From Spirosoma foliorum (GTDB taxonomy: Bacteria; Bacteroidota; Bacteroidia; Cytophagales; Spirosomataceae): a DNA stretch of 64,000 nt. The notes beneath the pieces are model-generated. The model ran no database searches. It worked only from the letters and a program-made list of their open reading frames with translations, and had not been told where the DNA came from. Each line of letters begins with the position of its first letter. The first letter of the stretch is position 1. The DNA lies in assembly GCF_014117325.1 (NCBI RefSeq), contig NZ_CP059732.1:3051001-3115000 (forward strand), written 5' to 3'. Position numbers and translations under genes: made by a program. Shown piece by piece: positions 37,292-45,734 of the stretch.

Positions 37292-39538
37292 TCAAAGCAA
37301 CTTGTCCAGCGTAATCGGCAAATCACGAACCCGCTTGCCCGTTGCGTGGAATACGGCGTTGGCAATGGCTGCCGGAACACCCACTAATCCTATTTCACCC
37401 AATCCTTTTACACCCAGCGGATTAACGATTTCGTCGTGTTCTTCCACGAAGATTACGTCGAGGTCGTGAACGTCAGCGTTGACAGCTACGTGGTATTCAG
37501 CCAGAGAATGATTCATAATACGACCGAGGTTATGGTCCATCATAGTTTCTTCCTCAAGCGCTTTACTAATTCCCCACACCATGCCGCCTAAAATCTGACT
37601 CCGGGCGGTTTTTGGATTTAGGATTCGGCCACCCGCAATGGCACTGACTATCCTTGTAACCCGAACTGTACCAAAGTCTTCATCGACCTCAACTTCCGCA
37701 AATACCGCCGAATGCGCCGTGCGGGCGTACTTTCGTTGTTTCAGCATCTTGGGTAGCCCCGACGATGTTTCCCGAACAGCGGCTCCTCCGTTGGAGTCAA
37801 CAACAGCCTCTAACGACACCGACACGGACGGATCTTTTTTCAACTGAATGCTTTTATTCGCAAAAACGACTTCGTTAAAATCAACCTTAGCAAAAGGCGA
37901 GTTTGGCATCTTTCTGGCCAGTTTGAAGAGTTTTTCGGCTAAATCCTCACAAACTGTTTTCACTGCCGTTCCCACCGTGGCTGCCGTCCAGGAACCACCC
38001 TCAATTGGTGCAGCAGGCATATCACTGTCACCAAGCTTAAAGAGTACATCCTCTATTGGCATACCAAGGGTATCGGCGGCAATCTGCGTCATAATGGTAT
38101 AAGTACCCGTACCTATATCAGCCGTGGCGCTACTTACGCGAAGTTTTCCGTTCACCATCATCACAGCCTCGGCCCGAGCAGGCATCTGGTTGGCATCCCA
38201 GATTCCAGTAGCCATACCCCAACCAATTAGGGTATGTCCATTTCGCATAGAACGCGGCTCTGGATTCCGTTTCACCCAGCCAAATCGTTCAGCCCCCTGC
38301 CGGAAACATTCCCGAAGCTCTTTACTGGAATAGGGTAGATCGGCATTCATATCCCGCTCGGTATAGTTTCGGAGTCGAAACTCAACGGGGTCCATGCCTA
38401 GTTTGTAAGCTAATTCATCTACAGCGCATTCGAGTGCTGAGATGCCTGTTACACCACCCGGTGCACGCATATCAAGGGGTGTAGCTACATCGAGCGGTAC
38501 GAGTTTGTAGTCAAACTTTACGTTCTCTGCCGGGTAGAGCATTCCGCCCCAACTGGATACAATCTCGGTATAGTCTTCAAATTGCGACGTTTCGCCAACG
38601 GTATCATGATACATGGCTGTCATTGTCCCGTCGGTCGATGCGCCCAGGGCAATCGTCTGCACCGTAGCTGGGCGGTGTCCAAACGTGAACATCTGCTGCC
38701 GGGTGAGCGTGACCCGCACTGAGCGTTTCAACTCCCGAGCGGCCATCACAGCCAGAAACAACTGGTGTTGTGGGCGTAGACCAGACCCAAATCCGCCCCC
38801 TACATAGGGAGACAGAACCCGTAAGTTCTTGAACGGAATATCAAACACCTGAGCGACATACAAAATACTATTTGTCACGCCCTGCGTCTTGTCATAGATG
38901 GTATAACGAGCCCCAGATTTGTTCCGGCCTTTTTCATACACCACTGTACTGGCAAACATCTCCATCGGATTATGATGCTCCATACTATGGACATATTCAC
39001 CTGTCATCTGCACCGGGGCTGCATTAAAAGCTTCCTCAAAGTTGCCCCGCGGTTTTGGTGGTGGTGGCTTCAGCAACGAAGCCATGCCGAGAGACGGCTT
39101 CCGCGCTTTATGCCGATTGACCTGCAGATCGGTTTGGTGCGCATCTTCCTCATAATCAACCTGAATCAGCGAAGCCGCATAACGAGCCAACTCGAATGTT
39201 TCGGCAACGACTAAGGCAATTGGTTGTGTATTATACTTAATTTTAGCATCACGCAGAGGTCGAAATGGAGAACCGGGTGGGGCATCCTGATCGGAGTACT
39301 TCATATCTAACCACGCGATCTTAGGACGATTCTCGTGGGTAAAAACCTGCAAAACGCCATCGAGAGCTAGTGCCTTGCTAGAGTCGATCCGCTTAATTTT
39401 CCCTTTGGCAATCGTACTGTTTACGATATATCCATAGAGCAGATCTGGTGTATCAAATTCGGCGGCATATTTAGCATTGCCCGTTACTTTATCCAGTCCG
39501 TCAATTCGGTTCAGAGGTTTTCCAATGTATTGAGTCAT
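37292..39538 (-). CDS. Molybdopterin-binding subunit of an aldehyde oxidase/xanthine dehydrogenase-type enzyme (PaoC-like)
   Basis: A 748-residue large subunit of a molybdenum hydroxylase. Molybdopterin contacts are seen in 'YVGGGFGSGLRPQHQLFLAV' (~268-287) and 'MRAPGGVTGISALECAVDEL'. The active-site Glu lies in 'GVKGLGEIGLVGVPAAIANA' near the C-terminus. Subunit order and the 4-bp start/stop overlap with the FAD gene match the E. coli paoABC type, which oxidises aromatic and other aldehydes to acids. The substrate here is unknown. Confidence 0.92.
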   Translation of the reverse strand: MTQYIGKPLNRIDGLDKVTGNAKYAAEFDTPDLLYGYIVNSTIAKGKIKRIDSSKALALDGVLQVFTHENRPKIAWLDMKYSDQDAPPGSPFRPLRDAKIKYNTQPIALVVAETFELARYAASLIQVDYEEDAHQTDLQVNRHKARKPSLGMASLLKPPPPKPRGNFEEAFNAAPVQMTGEYVHSMEHHNPMEMFASTVVYEKGRNKSGARYTIYDKTQGVTNSILYVAQVFDIPFKNLRVLSPYVGGGFGSGLRPQHQLFLAVMAARELKRSVRVTLTRQQMFTFGHRPATVQTIALGASTDGTMTAMYHDTVGETSQFEDYTEIVSSWGGMLYPAENVKFDYKLVPLDVATPLDMRAPGGVTGISALECAVDELAYKLGMDPVEFRLRNYTERDMNADLPYSSKELRECFRQGAERFGWVKRNPEPRSMRNGHTLIGWGMATGIWDANQMPARAEAVMMVNGKLRVSSATADIGTGTYTIMTQIAADTLGMPIEDVLFKLGDSDMPAAPIEGGSWTAATVGTAVKTVCEDLAEKLFKLARKMPNSPFAKVDFNEVVFANKSIQLKKDPSVSVSLEAVVDSNGGAAVRETSSGLPKMLKQRKYARTAHSAVFAEVEVDEDFGTVRVTRIVSAIAGGRILNPKTARSQILGGMVWGISKALEEETMMDHNLGRIMNHSLAEYHVAVNADVHDLDVIFVEEHDEIVNPLGVKGLGEIGLVGVPAAIANAVFHATGKRVRDLPITLDKLL

Positions 39539-40545
39539 GATGCTGGTTTCAGTTTAGCGGCTTGTGATAATGCACGTACGATGGCACGTTTAGCCAATTC
39601 AATTTTGAATGTATTATGCCCAAAGCCCTGAGCCCCCTCCAGAAGGCCATCCGCAACCAGTTGAAAATTATCCTTTGATGGTTCCCTGCCAGCTAAGATC
39701 GCTTCAATTTCAGGACGTCGCCAGGGTTTGTGCGATACTCCCCCGAGCGCAATCCGGGCATCGGCAATTCGGCCATTTTCCATGTCCAGGGCTGCTGCCA
39801 CCGACACCAGGGCAAATGCATAAGAAGTTCGATCACGAAGTTTTATGTACGCGTAATTCGTTGAAAATCCTTTGGCAGGCAGGTCAATGGCCGTAATCAG
39901 TTCGTCATCCTGAAGCGTATTATCAATATGTGGAGTATTGCCCGGCAGCCTATGAAATTCGGCAAAGGGAATCGTGCGGTCACCATATAAGCCTGTTACC
40001 CGAACAGTTGCACCCAAAGCCGCTAATGCCACACACATATCTGAAGGATGCGTAGCAATGCAATGGATCGATCGATCAACCGCTTCGGTTCCAAGAATGG
40101 CATGAATTCGATTGAATCCAACAAGGGCCGAACAGCCGGAACCTGGTTCACGCTTATTGCAAGGTGTCGCTACATCGTAGAAATAGTAGCAACGGGTGCG
40201 TTGCATCAGGTTACCACCATCCGTTGCCATGTTTCGCAATTGAGCCGATGCACCTGCCAGAATTGCCTGGGTTAATAAAGGGTATCGTTCAGAAACCTTT
40301 GGGTCATAGGCCGTATCGGCATTAGTCATTAAAGCGCCTAACCGTAAGCCACCGTCTTCAGTCTCAGTGATGGTGGCTAATGGCAGTCGATTTATATCAA
40401 TTAGGCGTGTTGGGCGTTCCACATTTTCCTTCATCAGGTCAATGAGATTAGTGCCACCTGCGATAAATTTGGTCGTGAGTGCCGAAGCTCGTCCGTCAAC
40501 CGCATCGGCTACGCCATCGGCCCGGATGTAATCAAAGGAAGTCAT
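39535..40545 (-). CDS. FAD-binding subunit of the molybdenum hydroxylase (PaoB-like)
   Basis: A 336-residue subunit. The ATG at 40545 is chosen because it gives a 4-bp overlap with the Fe-S gene and starts at the conserved 'TSFDYIRADGVADAV'. An upstream ATG at 40617 lies inside the other gene. The FAD site is in 'KFIAGGTNLIDLMKENVERP'. The extra Cys-rich insert 'QRTRCYYFYDVATPCNKREP' plus 'GSGCSAL' is typical of PaoB, which carries an additional 4Fe-4S cluster absent from ordinary xanthine dehydrogenase FAD subunits. Confidence 0.93.
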   Translation of the reverse strand: MTSFDYIRADGVADAVDGRASALTTKFIAGGTNLIDLMKENVERPTRLIDINRLPLATITETEDGGLRLGALMTNADTAYDPKVSERYPLLTQAILAGASAQLRNMATDGGNLMQRTRCYYFYDVATPCNKREPGSGCSALVGFNRIHAILGTEAVDRSIHCIATHPSDMCVALAALGATVRVTGLYGDRTIPFAEFHRLPGNTPHIDNTLQDDELITAIDLPAKGFSTNYAYIKLRDRTSYAFALVSVAAALDMENGRIADARIALGGVSHKPWRRPEIEAILAGREPSKDNFQLVADGLLEGAQGFGHNTFKIELAKRAIVRALSQAAKLKPAS

Positions 40546-41087
40546 AGCGTATCTGGTTGAGAGGATATAACCGATTGAATGGCATCGACTATGTTGGTGT
40601 AAGCTCCACAACGGCAAATGTTGCCGCTCATCAACTCGCGAATGTCGTCGGCTGTTTTAGCATGGCCTTCGTTCAACATACCTACTGCCGAACAAATTTG
40701 ACCGGGAGTGCAGTAGCCACACTGAAAAGCATCATGCTCGATGAAGGCTTTCTGAAGCGGATGTAGCCCCTCCTGCCCCAACACATCTTTCTGTGCTAAT
40801 CCTTCAATAGTCGTGATTTGATTGCCATCCTGCATAATGGCTAGTGTCAGACAGGAATTGATCCGTTTGCCATTTACCAACACTGTACAAGCTCCGCATT
40901 GCCCATGATCGCACCCTTTTTTTGTACCAGTCAGGTGCAAATACTCTCGCAATGCATCAAGCAAACTAGTCCAGGGAGCTAGTTGTAGCTGAACTGGGGT
41001 TCCATTAACGGTCAGTGTAATCGTATGGGCAGATGGCAGCGAAGGATACTGCCCGACCTCAGGAGGAGATTCAGCCAAAAGAGTCAT
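40542..41087 (-). CDS. 2Fe-2S subunit of the molybdenum hydroxylase (PaoA-like)
   Basis: A 181-residue iron-sulfur subunit, first gene of the three-subunit set. The plant-type ferredoxin cluster is formed by Cys59, Cys64, Cys67 and Cys79 ('KGCDHGQCGACTVLVNG'...'NSCL'). The second 2Fe-2S cluster is in 'FQCGYCTPGQICSA' and 'GNICRCGAY'. E. coli PaoA has a Tat signal. This protein begins 'MTLLAESPPEVG' with no Tat or Sec signal, so the enzyme is probably cytoplasmic. No PaoD/XdhC chaperone gene is adjacent. Confidence 0.94.
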   Translation of the reverse strand: MTLLAESPPEVGQYPSLPSAHTITLTVNGTPVQLQLAPWTSLLDALREYLHLTGTKKGCDHGQCGACTVLVNGKRINSCLTLAIMQDGNQITTIEGLAQKDVLGQEGLHPLQKAFIEHDAFQCGYCTPGQICSAVGMLNEGHAKTADDIRELMSGNICRCGAYTNIVDAIQSVISSQPDTL

Positions 41088-41153
41088 AACGGTTCGGTTG
41101 AGTAGTTTATACTCCCGGAACCGTCAGTCTTACCTGTTGTTTTAAAAACTATG

Positions 41154-41174
41154 CTAACGGGCAAAGCCCGTTAG
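41154..41174. terminator. Hairpin between rhaM and the molybdoenzyme genes
   Basis: The 9-bp arms 41154-41162 and 41166-41174 (CTAACGGGC) surround a 3-nt loop. It lies 13 bp downstream of the rhaM stop in the minus direction. The following sequence on the minus strand is not a clean T-run, so termination may be partial. It separates the rhamnose genes from the molybdoenzyme genes. Confidence 0.65.
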
Positions 41175-41187
41175 TGTTCAACCAACT

Positions 41188-41502
41188 TTATTTCATATGG
41201 AACACCCGTTCCAGCGTTACGGCTACTGGCGAGTTGTCTGGATTGGTATCCATTAAATCGGCCATATAAGCCCACCATTTCTTCATGATGGGCAGTCCTG
41301 GCAAAGTCGCTGTTGTGTGGTTCGGCAATCGTTTCTGAACGGCAAACAGTGTCCCGGTAGATCGGTCGAGGAAAATGGAATAATCCCGAACGCCCGCATT
41401 GGTCAAAGCTACCGACAACTCCGGCCAGATTTCGTCGTGACGGCGTTGATATTCAGCCTCGACGCCCGGCTTCAATTTCATAGTAAAAGCGACTTCTTCC
41501 AT
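41188..41502 (-). CDS. rhaM: L-rhamnose mutarotase
   Basis: A 104-residue enzyme, the same length as E. coli RhaM, that interconverts the alpha and beta anomers of L-rhamnose. The ATG at 41502 is chosen ('MEEVAFTMKLKPGVEAEYQR'). The longer frame from 41556 reads through a palindrome. Conserved features are 'RRHDEIWPELSVAL' with the catalytic His, 'GVRDYSIFLD' and the tandem Trp of 'MKKWWAYMADLM'. It is the last gene of the rhamnose operon. Confidence 0.95.
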   Translation of the reverse strand: MEEVAFTMKLKPGVEAEYQRRHDEIWPELSVALTNAGVRDYSIFLDRSTGTLFAVQKRLPNHTTATLPGLPIMKKWWAYMADLMDTNPDNSPVAVTLERVFHMK

Positions 41503-41516
41503 CTGTTTAGGTATTA

Positions 41517-41596
41517 GGTTTACAGTATTAGGTTTGTGGTAGGCTGACGCGTACACATTTAGGCGTCAGCCTACCACAAACCTAATACTGTAAACC
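41517..41596. repeat. 34-bp perfect inverted repeat between the GH105 gene and rhaM
   Basis: The arms 41517-41550 and 41563-41596 are exact reverse complements with a 12-nt loop. It is one of the longest perfect arms in the window. It occupies nearly the whole gap between the GH105 stop (41607) and the rhaM start (41502). The ends share GGTTTAC and GGCTGACGCG words with the palindrome at 45636-45723. Confidence 0.92.
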
Positions 41597-41606
41597 AAAA
41601 ACTATT

Positions 41607-42743
41607 TTATCGTTTCAGTTTACACAGCTCCACTCCGGCCAACAAGAAACAACCGAGGCCATAGTCTTCAAAATCAGGCTTGCTGTCGTAGGTAACAGGC
41701 TGACCGTCTTTGGGTTCCTTACCCGTTCCCTGTACATAACCCAAAAATCCATTCGGATGTACAGAGTCGGTGGCCATTGCATTCCAGGCTTTGGTAATGA
41801 TGGGTCGATACGTTTTACTATCGAGTAAACCCTGATTGATACCCCAGGCCATCCCGTACACAAAAAGTGCTGTTCCGGTAAGCTCTTTACCACCAAAATT
41901 CGTTGGATCATGCAAACTCACATTCCAGTAGCCATCCATACGTTGGATCGGGGGTAACGACTTCATCATCTCCAGGTATGTCTTTTCATACTCTTCCCGG
42001 TGTGGTGCATTTTTGGGCATAATGTCCAGGACTCGAACCAGAGCCGCCACCACCCAGCCATTTCCCCGCGACCAGTAACAATCCTTTCCATTGGGTTCTT
42101 TGTAAGGTGGCACGAAATCTTTATCTCGCCACCACAACCCGTCTTTTGGATTATAAAGCCCGTTGCCGCCGTGTCTGGTTTTCGAGTACTTATATATCTC
42201 GTACATCTTCTCGAAGTAGGCTTGGTCTTTTTCTAACACGCCCAATTTCGCAAACACCGGCATAGCCATCTGCAACGCATCGACCCAGCTCCAATCCTCA
42301 ATTTTATCGCTTTGCACCATCGCATCGATCGATGCTTTGATGTCGCGTAGGCGTTCAGGTTTGCGGTCAATCAGGTATAGGTCAATGTAGGTCTGGCCAC
42401 AACATTGGTCGTCGGCGTTGCGTGTATTAATGCCACTTCGGAGTCCCCAATGATGTTTTTCGCCCCAGTCAACAGCGTAGTCGTAATAGGCTTTTTTCTT
42501 GTCGAGTTCGTATAAAGCCATCAACCCCTCATAATACACGGCTCGTGTCCAGATGTTGCTGGGCCGTGTTTTATTGGTCACGATTTCCTTGCCGGGGTCG
42601 GGCCAGGTTTTCATGAAATACTCATTCGCCAACGTCATTTTGGCGATAATCTCTTTTCTATCCGGAAGTTTCTGTGCCTGCGCGGTAAACGCGAGCGCAA
42701 AGCACAAAAGACTGATTTTGATTACAGAGGTGGGGATATTCAT
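41607..42743 (-). CDS. Glycoside hydrolase family 105 (unsaturated rhamnogalacturonyl hydrolase)
   Basis: A secreted 378-residue enzyme with a signal peptide ('ISLLCFALAFTAQAQ'). GH105 enzymes (YteR-like) remove the unsaturated uronic acid from rhamnogalacturonan oligosaccharides made by pectin lyases. The (alpha/alpha)6 landmarks are 'SNIWTRAVYYEGLMALYEL', the catalytic Asp in 'WSWVDALQMAMPVFAKLG' and 'YWSRGNGWVVAALVRVLD'. Its place among rhamnose genes fits a role in releasing rhamnose-containing pectic fragments. Confidence 0.93.
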   Translation of the reverse strand: MNIPTSVIKISLLCFALAFTAQAQKLPDRKEIIAKMTLANEYFMKTWPDPGKEIVTNKTRPSNIWTRAVYYEGLMALYELDKKKAYYDYAVDWGEKHHWGLRSGINTRNADDQCCGQTYIDLYLIDRKPERLRDIKASIDAMVQSDKIEDWSWVDALQMAMPVFAKLGVLEKDQAYFEKMYEIYKYSKTRHGGNGLYNPKDGLWWRDKDFVPPYKEPNGKDCYWSRGNGWVVAALVRVLDIMPKNAPHREEYEKTYLEMMKSLPPIQRMDGYWNVSLHDPTNFGGKELTGTALFVYGMAWGINQGLLDSKTYRPIITKAWNAMATDSVHPNGFLGYVQGTGKEPKDGQPVTYDSKPDFEDYGLGCFLLAGVELCKLKR

Positions 42744-42783
42744 GGTGAGCCGAAATAATTTACCGAAAGCTTTAAAGCGATTG

Positions 42784-42850
42784 ATTTGTACCCACGGGCT
42801 TCAGCCCGTGTATCCATTAAAAACACAGGCTAAAGCCCGTGGGTACAAAT
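42784..42850. repeat. 28-bp inverted repeat between the kinase and GH105 genes
   Basis: The arms 42784-42811 and 42823-42850 pair over 28 positions with two transitions, both still able to pair as G-U in RNA. The right arm ends on the first base of the kinase stop codon. It contains the common ACCCACGGGCTTCAGCCCGTG type of core, itself a small palindrome. Confidence 0.85.
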
Positions 42851-44250
42851 TAATGCGCTACAGCGTGAGCGGTGTATTTCTTCAGCTCGACACAGTCGCC
42901 AGGAAGTGGATACGGATTCCAGTGTTGGTGTATAGCCAGGGCGGCTCCTAACGCCGACGCCTGCGCCACCGATGCCGCGTAAATTTCAATACCCGGAAAG
43001 GCCGTAGCCAGCAGATTCATGTAAATTGGATTTTTTCCGAAGCCACCATCCACAAAAATACGCTTCACGGGTGAACCAGCCAGAACGAGGTTTGTCGAAA
43101 TCAACTGCTGCGAAACAATATCGAGGATAAGCTGGTGATAGGCCACATTGTAGGTGTCAAAATCATCCAGATTTCGTTGTCCAAACAGTGACCCCTTCAT
43201 CGATAACAGTTGATTTCCTTTTGCATCTTCGCCAGTAGTTACCTGACTTACATGCTGCCGCAACTGGTCAATCGTCTCCGGATTATAGGCAACCTGTTTA
43301 TACTGGTCGACGGGCACCTGAAAATGTTCTGCCAGTCGCTTCACCTGCTGTTCATGTTCATAGCCAGCAAACAACCGGGCCGACTTTACAGGCTGGCCTT
43401 TGTAATGCATGTAATTCAAACAATCGTACTGCAATTCTTCCGGTGTCAGTGGTCGGTTGTTGAACGGGTTCATACTCACGCACCAGGTTCCGGTCGAAAT
43501 CAAAACGAAGGGTTCCTGAAAAGACGCCAGATACGGAATCAACGCCGACGAACTATCGTGCAACCCAACGCCTACTTGAAGCACATCCTCACCGAAAGCA
43601 GTCGAACGAGCAGAATCAGAGGCAACAATAGGGGCCAGACGGGTTTCCAGTTGTTCGTCGATAACCCATTTATGATAGTCCTGCCGATCAAAATCCCAAA
43701 GCATGGTATGGCACCCAATACTGGTCAGGTCAGAAACTGGCCAGCCGCTAATGAGATGACTAACGTACTGAGGCAAATGCAAAGCAAACGCCAGTTTCGC
43801 ATACAAGTCAGGCTGTTCGTATTTAAGCCTATATAACTGAAGGCCAGAGTTCAAGCTCCCCAGCGAAGGCGACGCCGTTTGTCGGGTTAAGGTCGATTCG
43901 CCACCGTACCCATCGAAAAGTTGCTGTAATAATTGGCTGGGGTAAGCTTTCAGGTAATTATATAAAGGCGTAAGCGGTTGGCCCGTCTGATCGATATAAA
44001 CCAAACTAGCTCCATATGTCGAAAAGTTTACGGCCTTCACCGTAAATTCCGGCATGGTCATCACCTCAGTAAGTGAAGTCGTAACCCAGTTAGTGAGCCG
44101 ATTTAGGTCGTCGCATGAGTCACCATCTTCATCCTGAATCTCGTCAAACTGCTCCGATTTCTCCAGAACGATTCGATAATGTTCATCAAAGAGAAACAAC
44201 TTTTTATTGGTCTTACCAATATCGAAAATGGCAATGACAGGCGTAGGCAT
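42850..44250 (-). CDS. FGGY-family carbohydrate kinase, probable L-rhamnulose kinase
   Basis: A 466-residue FGGY kinase. The N-terminal phosphate loop reads 'IAIFDIGKTNKKLFLFDE', and the second domain has 'GVGLHDSSSALIPYL', 'LISTGTWCVSMNP' and 'FVDGGFGKNPIYMN'. The D-I-G-K-T-N-K-K loop differs from the loop of classic RhaB, so I leave the gene symbol empty. Its position directly between the rhamnose isomerase and GH105 genes, with no other kinase present, makes L-rhamnulose (ATP to rhamnulose-1-phosphate) the best guess. L-fuculose is an alternative. Confidence 0.85.
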   Translation of the reverse strand: MPTPVIAIFDIGKTNKKLFLFDEHYRIVLEKSEQFDEIQDEDGDSCDDLNRLTNWVTTSLTEVMTMPEFTVKAVNFSTYGASLVYIDQTGQPLTPLYNYLKAYPSQLLQQLFDGYGGESTLTRQTASPSLGSLNSGLQLYRLKYEQPDLYAKLAFALHLPQYVSHLISGWPVSDLTSIGCHTMLWDFDRQDYHKWVIDEQLETRLAPIVASDSARSTAFGEDVLQVGVGLHDSSSALIPYLASFQEPFVLISTGTWCVSMNPFNNRPLTPEELQYDCLNYMHYKGQPVKSARLFAGYEHEQQVKRLAEHFQVPVDQYKQVAYNPETIDQLRQHVSQVTTGEDAKGNQLLSMKGSLFGQRNLDDFDTYNVAYHQLILDIVSQQLISTNLVLAGSPVKRIFVDGGFGKNPIYMNLLATAFPGIEIYAASVAQASALGAALAIHQHWNPYPLPGDCVELKKYTAHAVAH

Positions 44251-44262
44251 AATTTAATGATA

Positions 44263-44333
44263 GAATGAGTGAATGATAGAATGAGTGAATGGCTAGTAGA
44301 AAATTATTCACTCATTCTATCATTCACTCATTC
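44263..44333. repeat. 28-bp perfect inverted repeat between rhaI and the kinase gene
   Basis: The arms 44263-44290 and 44306-44333 are exact reverse complements with a 15-nt loop. Each arm is itself built from tandem GAATGAGTGAATGATA units. It fills the gap between the isomerase stop at 44342 and the kinase start at 44250. Confidence 0.9.
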
Positions 44334-44341
44334 AAAATTAT

Positions 44342-45617
44342 TTATAGTCCCGTTGCTACTGTTTTGGCACCCCGCTCGCCGATGAGTTGCTGGCGAACAT
44401 TGAGTTGGCGATATAAACCCAGCGGATTCAAGGCGGCCCCGGCCCGGCGACGAGCTTCGGCTACCAGTGGGCGAACATCGGTCCGGAACGCATCCTGAAG
44501 GATTTCCTGAGCGCGAACAGGGTCGTTGGCTTCGCGGGCTTCTTCAAGCGCAGCACGATCAACTAAAAGCGCCTGTGCATAAGCGAGTTGAATAGCCTCC
44601 ACGGACTGTAGTAAATCTTCGAGCGGGTCTTTCACGTTATGGCTCGCGTCAATCATCCAACCCAAATCTTTGGCGTGATTCATTCCCCGAGCGTCCAGAC
44701 CATCGACTAATTCGGTGAAGATCAGGAACAACTGATAAGGCTTAACGCTGCCTGCCGTCAGGTCATCGTCGCCGTATTTAGAGTCATTGAAATGGAAGCC
44801 CCCCAGTTTGCCCTGATGCAAGAGGATCGCTACAATCTGCTCGATATTGGCATTGGGAAGGTGGTGACCGAGATCAACGAGCGTGTAAGCTTTTGGCCCT
44901 AATTTGTTGGCATACAGAAAGCTACTGCCCCAATCGCCCACGGTCATTGAATAGAAATTCGGCTCGAAGGCTTTGTATTCAACGAACAACTTCCAGTCGT
45001 CGGGGAGTGCTGCATAGATTTCTTCAAGACTCGACAGTGTGCGGTCGAAAGCTTTTCGGAAATTAAGCTGACCAGGAAAGCAGGAGCCATCGGATAACCA
45101 AACCGTCAAGGCATCTGAACCCAGTGCCACCCCATGCCGAATCACTTCGATATTATGATCGATAGCCTGTTGTCGAATGGCCGGATCGGTATGTTGCAGT
45201 GAGCCGAATTTATAACTCAACGGCTGATCTGGTTGGTCCTGAAAGGTATTCGAGTTCACAGCATCGAAGCGCAGACCATGTTTGGCAGCAAGTTGTTTGA
45301 TCGCCTGTGGATCGGTTGGGATATCCCAGGGGATATGAAGCGAAATAGCCCCACTGGCCCGATTCAATGCGTGGAGCAGGCCCACGTCGGCAATTTTTTC
45401 TTCGAGTGAACGAGGTTCTCCCCCCACCCGGAAAACGCCCAAAGCGAGTACCGCCTGTACCTAGCGCCCAGCTTGGTATAGCAATCTGAAAATCAATCAG
45501 TTTCTGGATGATCGGTTCCGCCGTAGCGACTTCCTGTGTCCAGTATGACAGCTTCCGTTGGTGGCCTTCCAACAGCGTCTGGTTATAATCTGCAATATGT
45601 TCGGGTTCGAGTTGCAT
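44342..45617 (-). pseudogene. rhaI: L-rhamnose isomerase (RhaI type), frameshifted in a G6 run
   Basis: A TIM-barrel isomerase of the Pseudomonas/Bacteroidota RhaI type (xylose-isomerase-like fold), about 424 residues if repaired, close to the ~430 of the characterised P. stutzeri enzyme. The N-terminus from the ATG at 45617 reads '...IPSWALGTGGTRFGRFPGGG' and then goes out of frame. The rest ('EPRSLEEKIADVG...') continues in another frame to 44342. The switch point is six C on the plus strand (45420-45425). With five, the frames join exactly. Metal and substrate residues are present in the C-terminal part ('FHFNDSKYGDDD', 'VDLGHHLPNANIEQ'). Because the rest of the pathway is intact, a sequencing error is a serious alternative. 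Confidence 0.88.
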
Positions 45618-45635
45618 AAAGGTGTCTGGGTTTGA

Positions 45636-45723
45636 GGTTTACGGTTTGAGGTTTGAGGTTTACGGTTGGCTGATGCGAGAAACACTAGCGCGTCAGCCAA
45701 CCGTAAACTTCAAACCGTAAACC
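45636..45723. repeat. 35-bp inverted repeat between rhaEW and rhaI
   Basis: The left arm 45636-45677 pairs with the right arm 45689-45723. The left arm carries an extra 7-nt GTTTGAG unit plus two mismatches. The text (GGTTTACGG, GGCTGACGCG) resembles the palindrome at 41517-41596, so the two may share an origin. It fills the gap between the two genes. Confidence 0.82.
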
Positions 45724-45734
45724 ATATATCTATT

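Noticed and set aside
45497..45700. Open frame across the rhaEW-rhaI palindrome
   Set aside because: Its residues translate the GGTTTACGG repeat and the antisense of known genes; there is no family resemblance.
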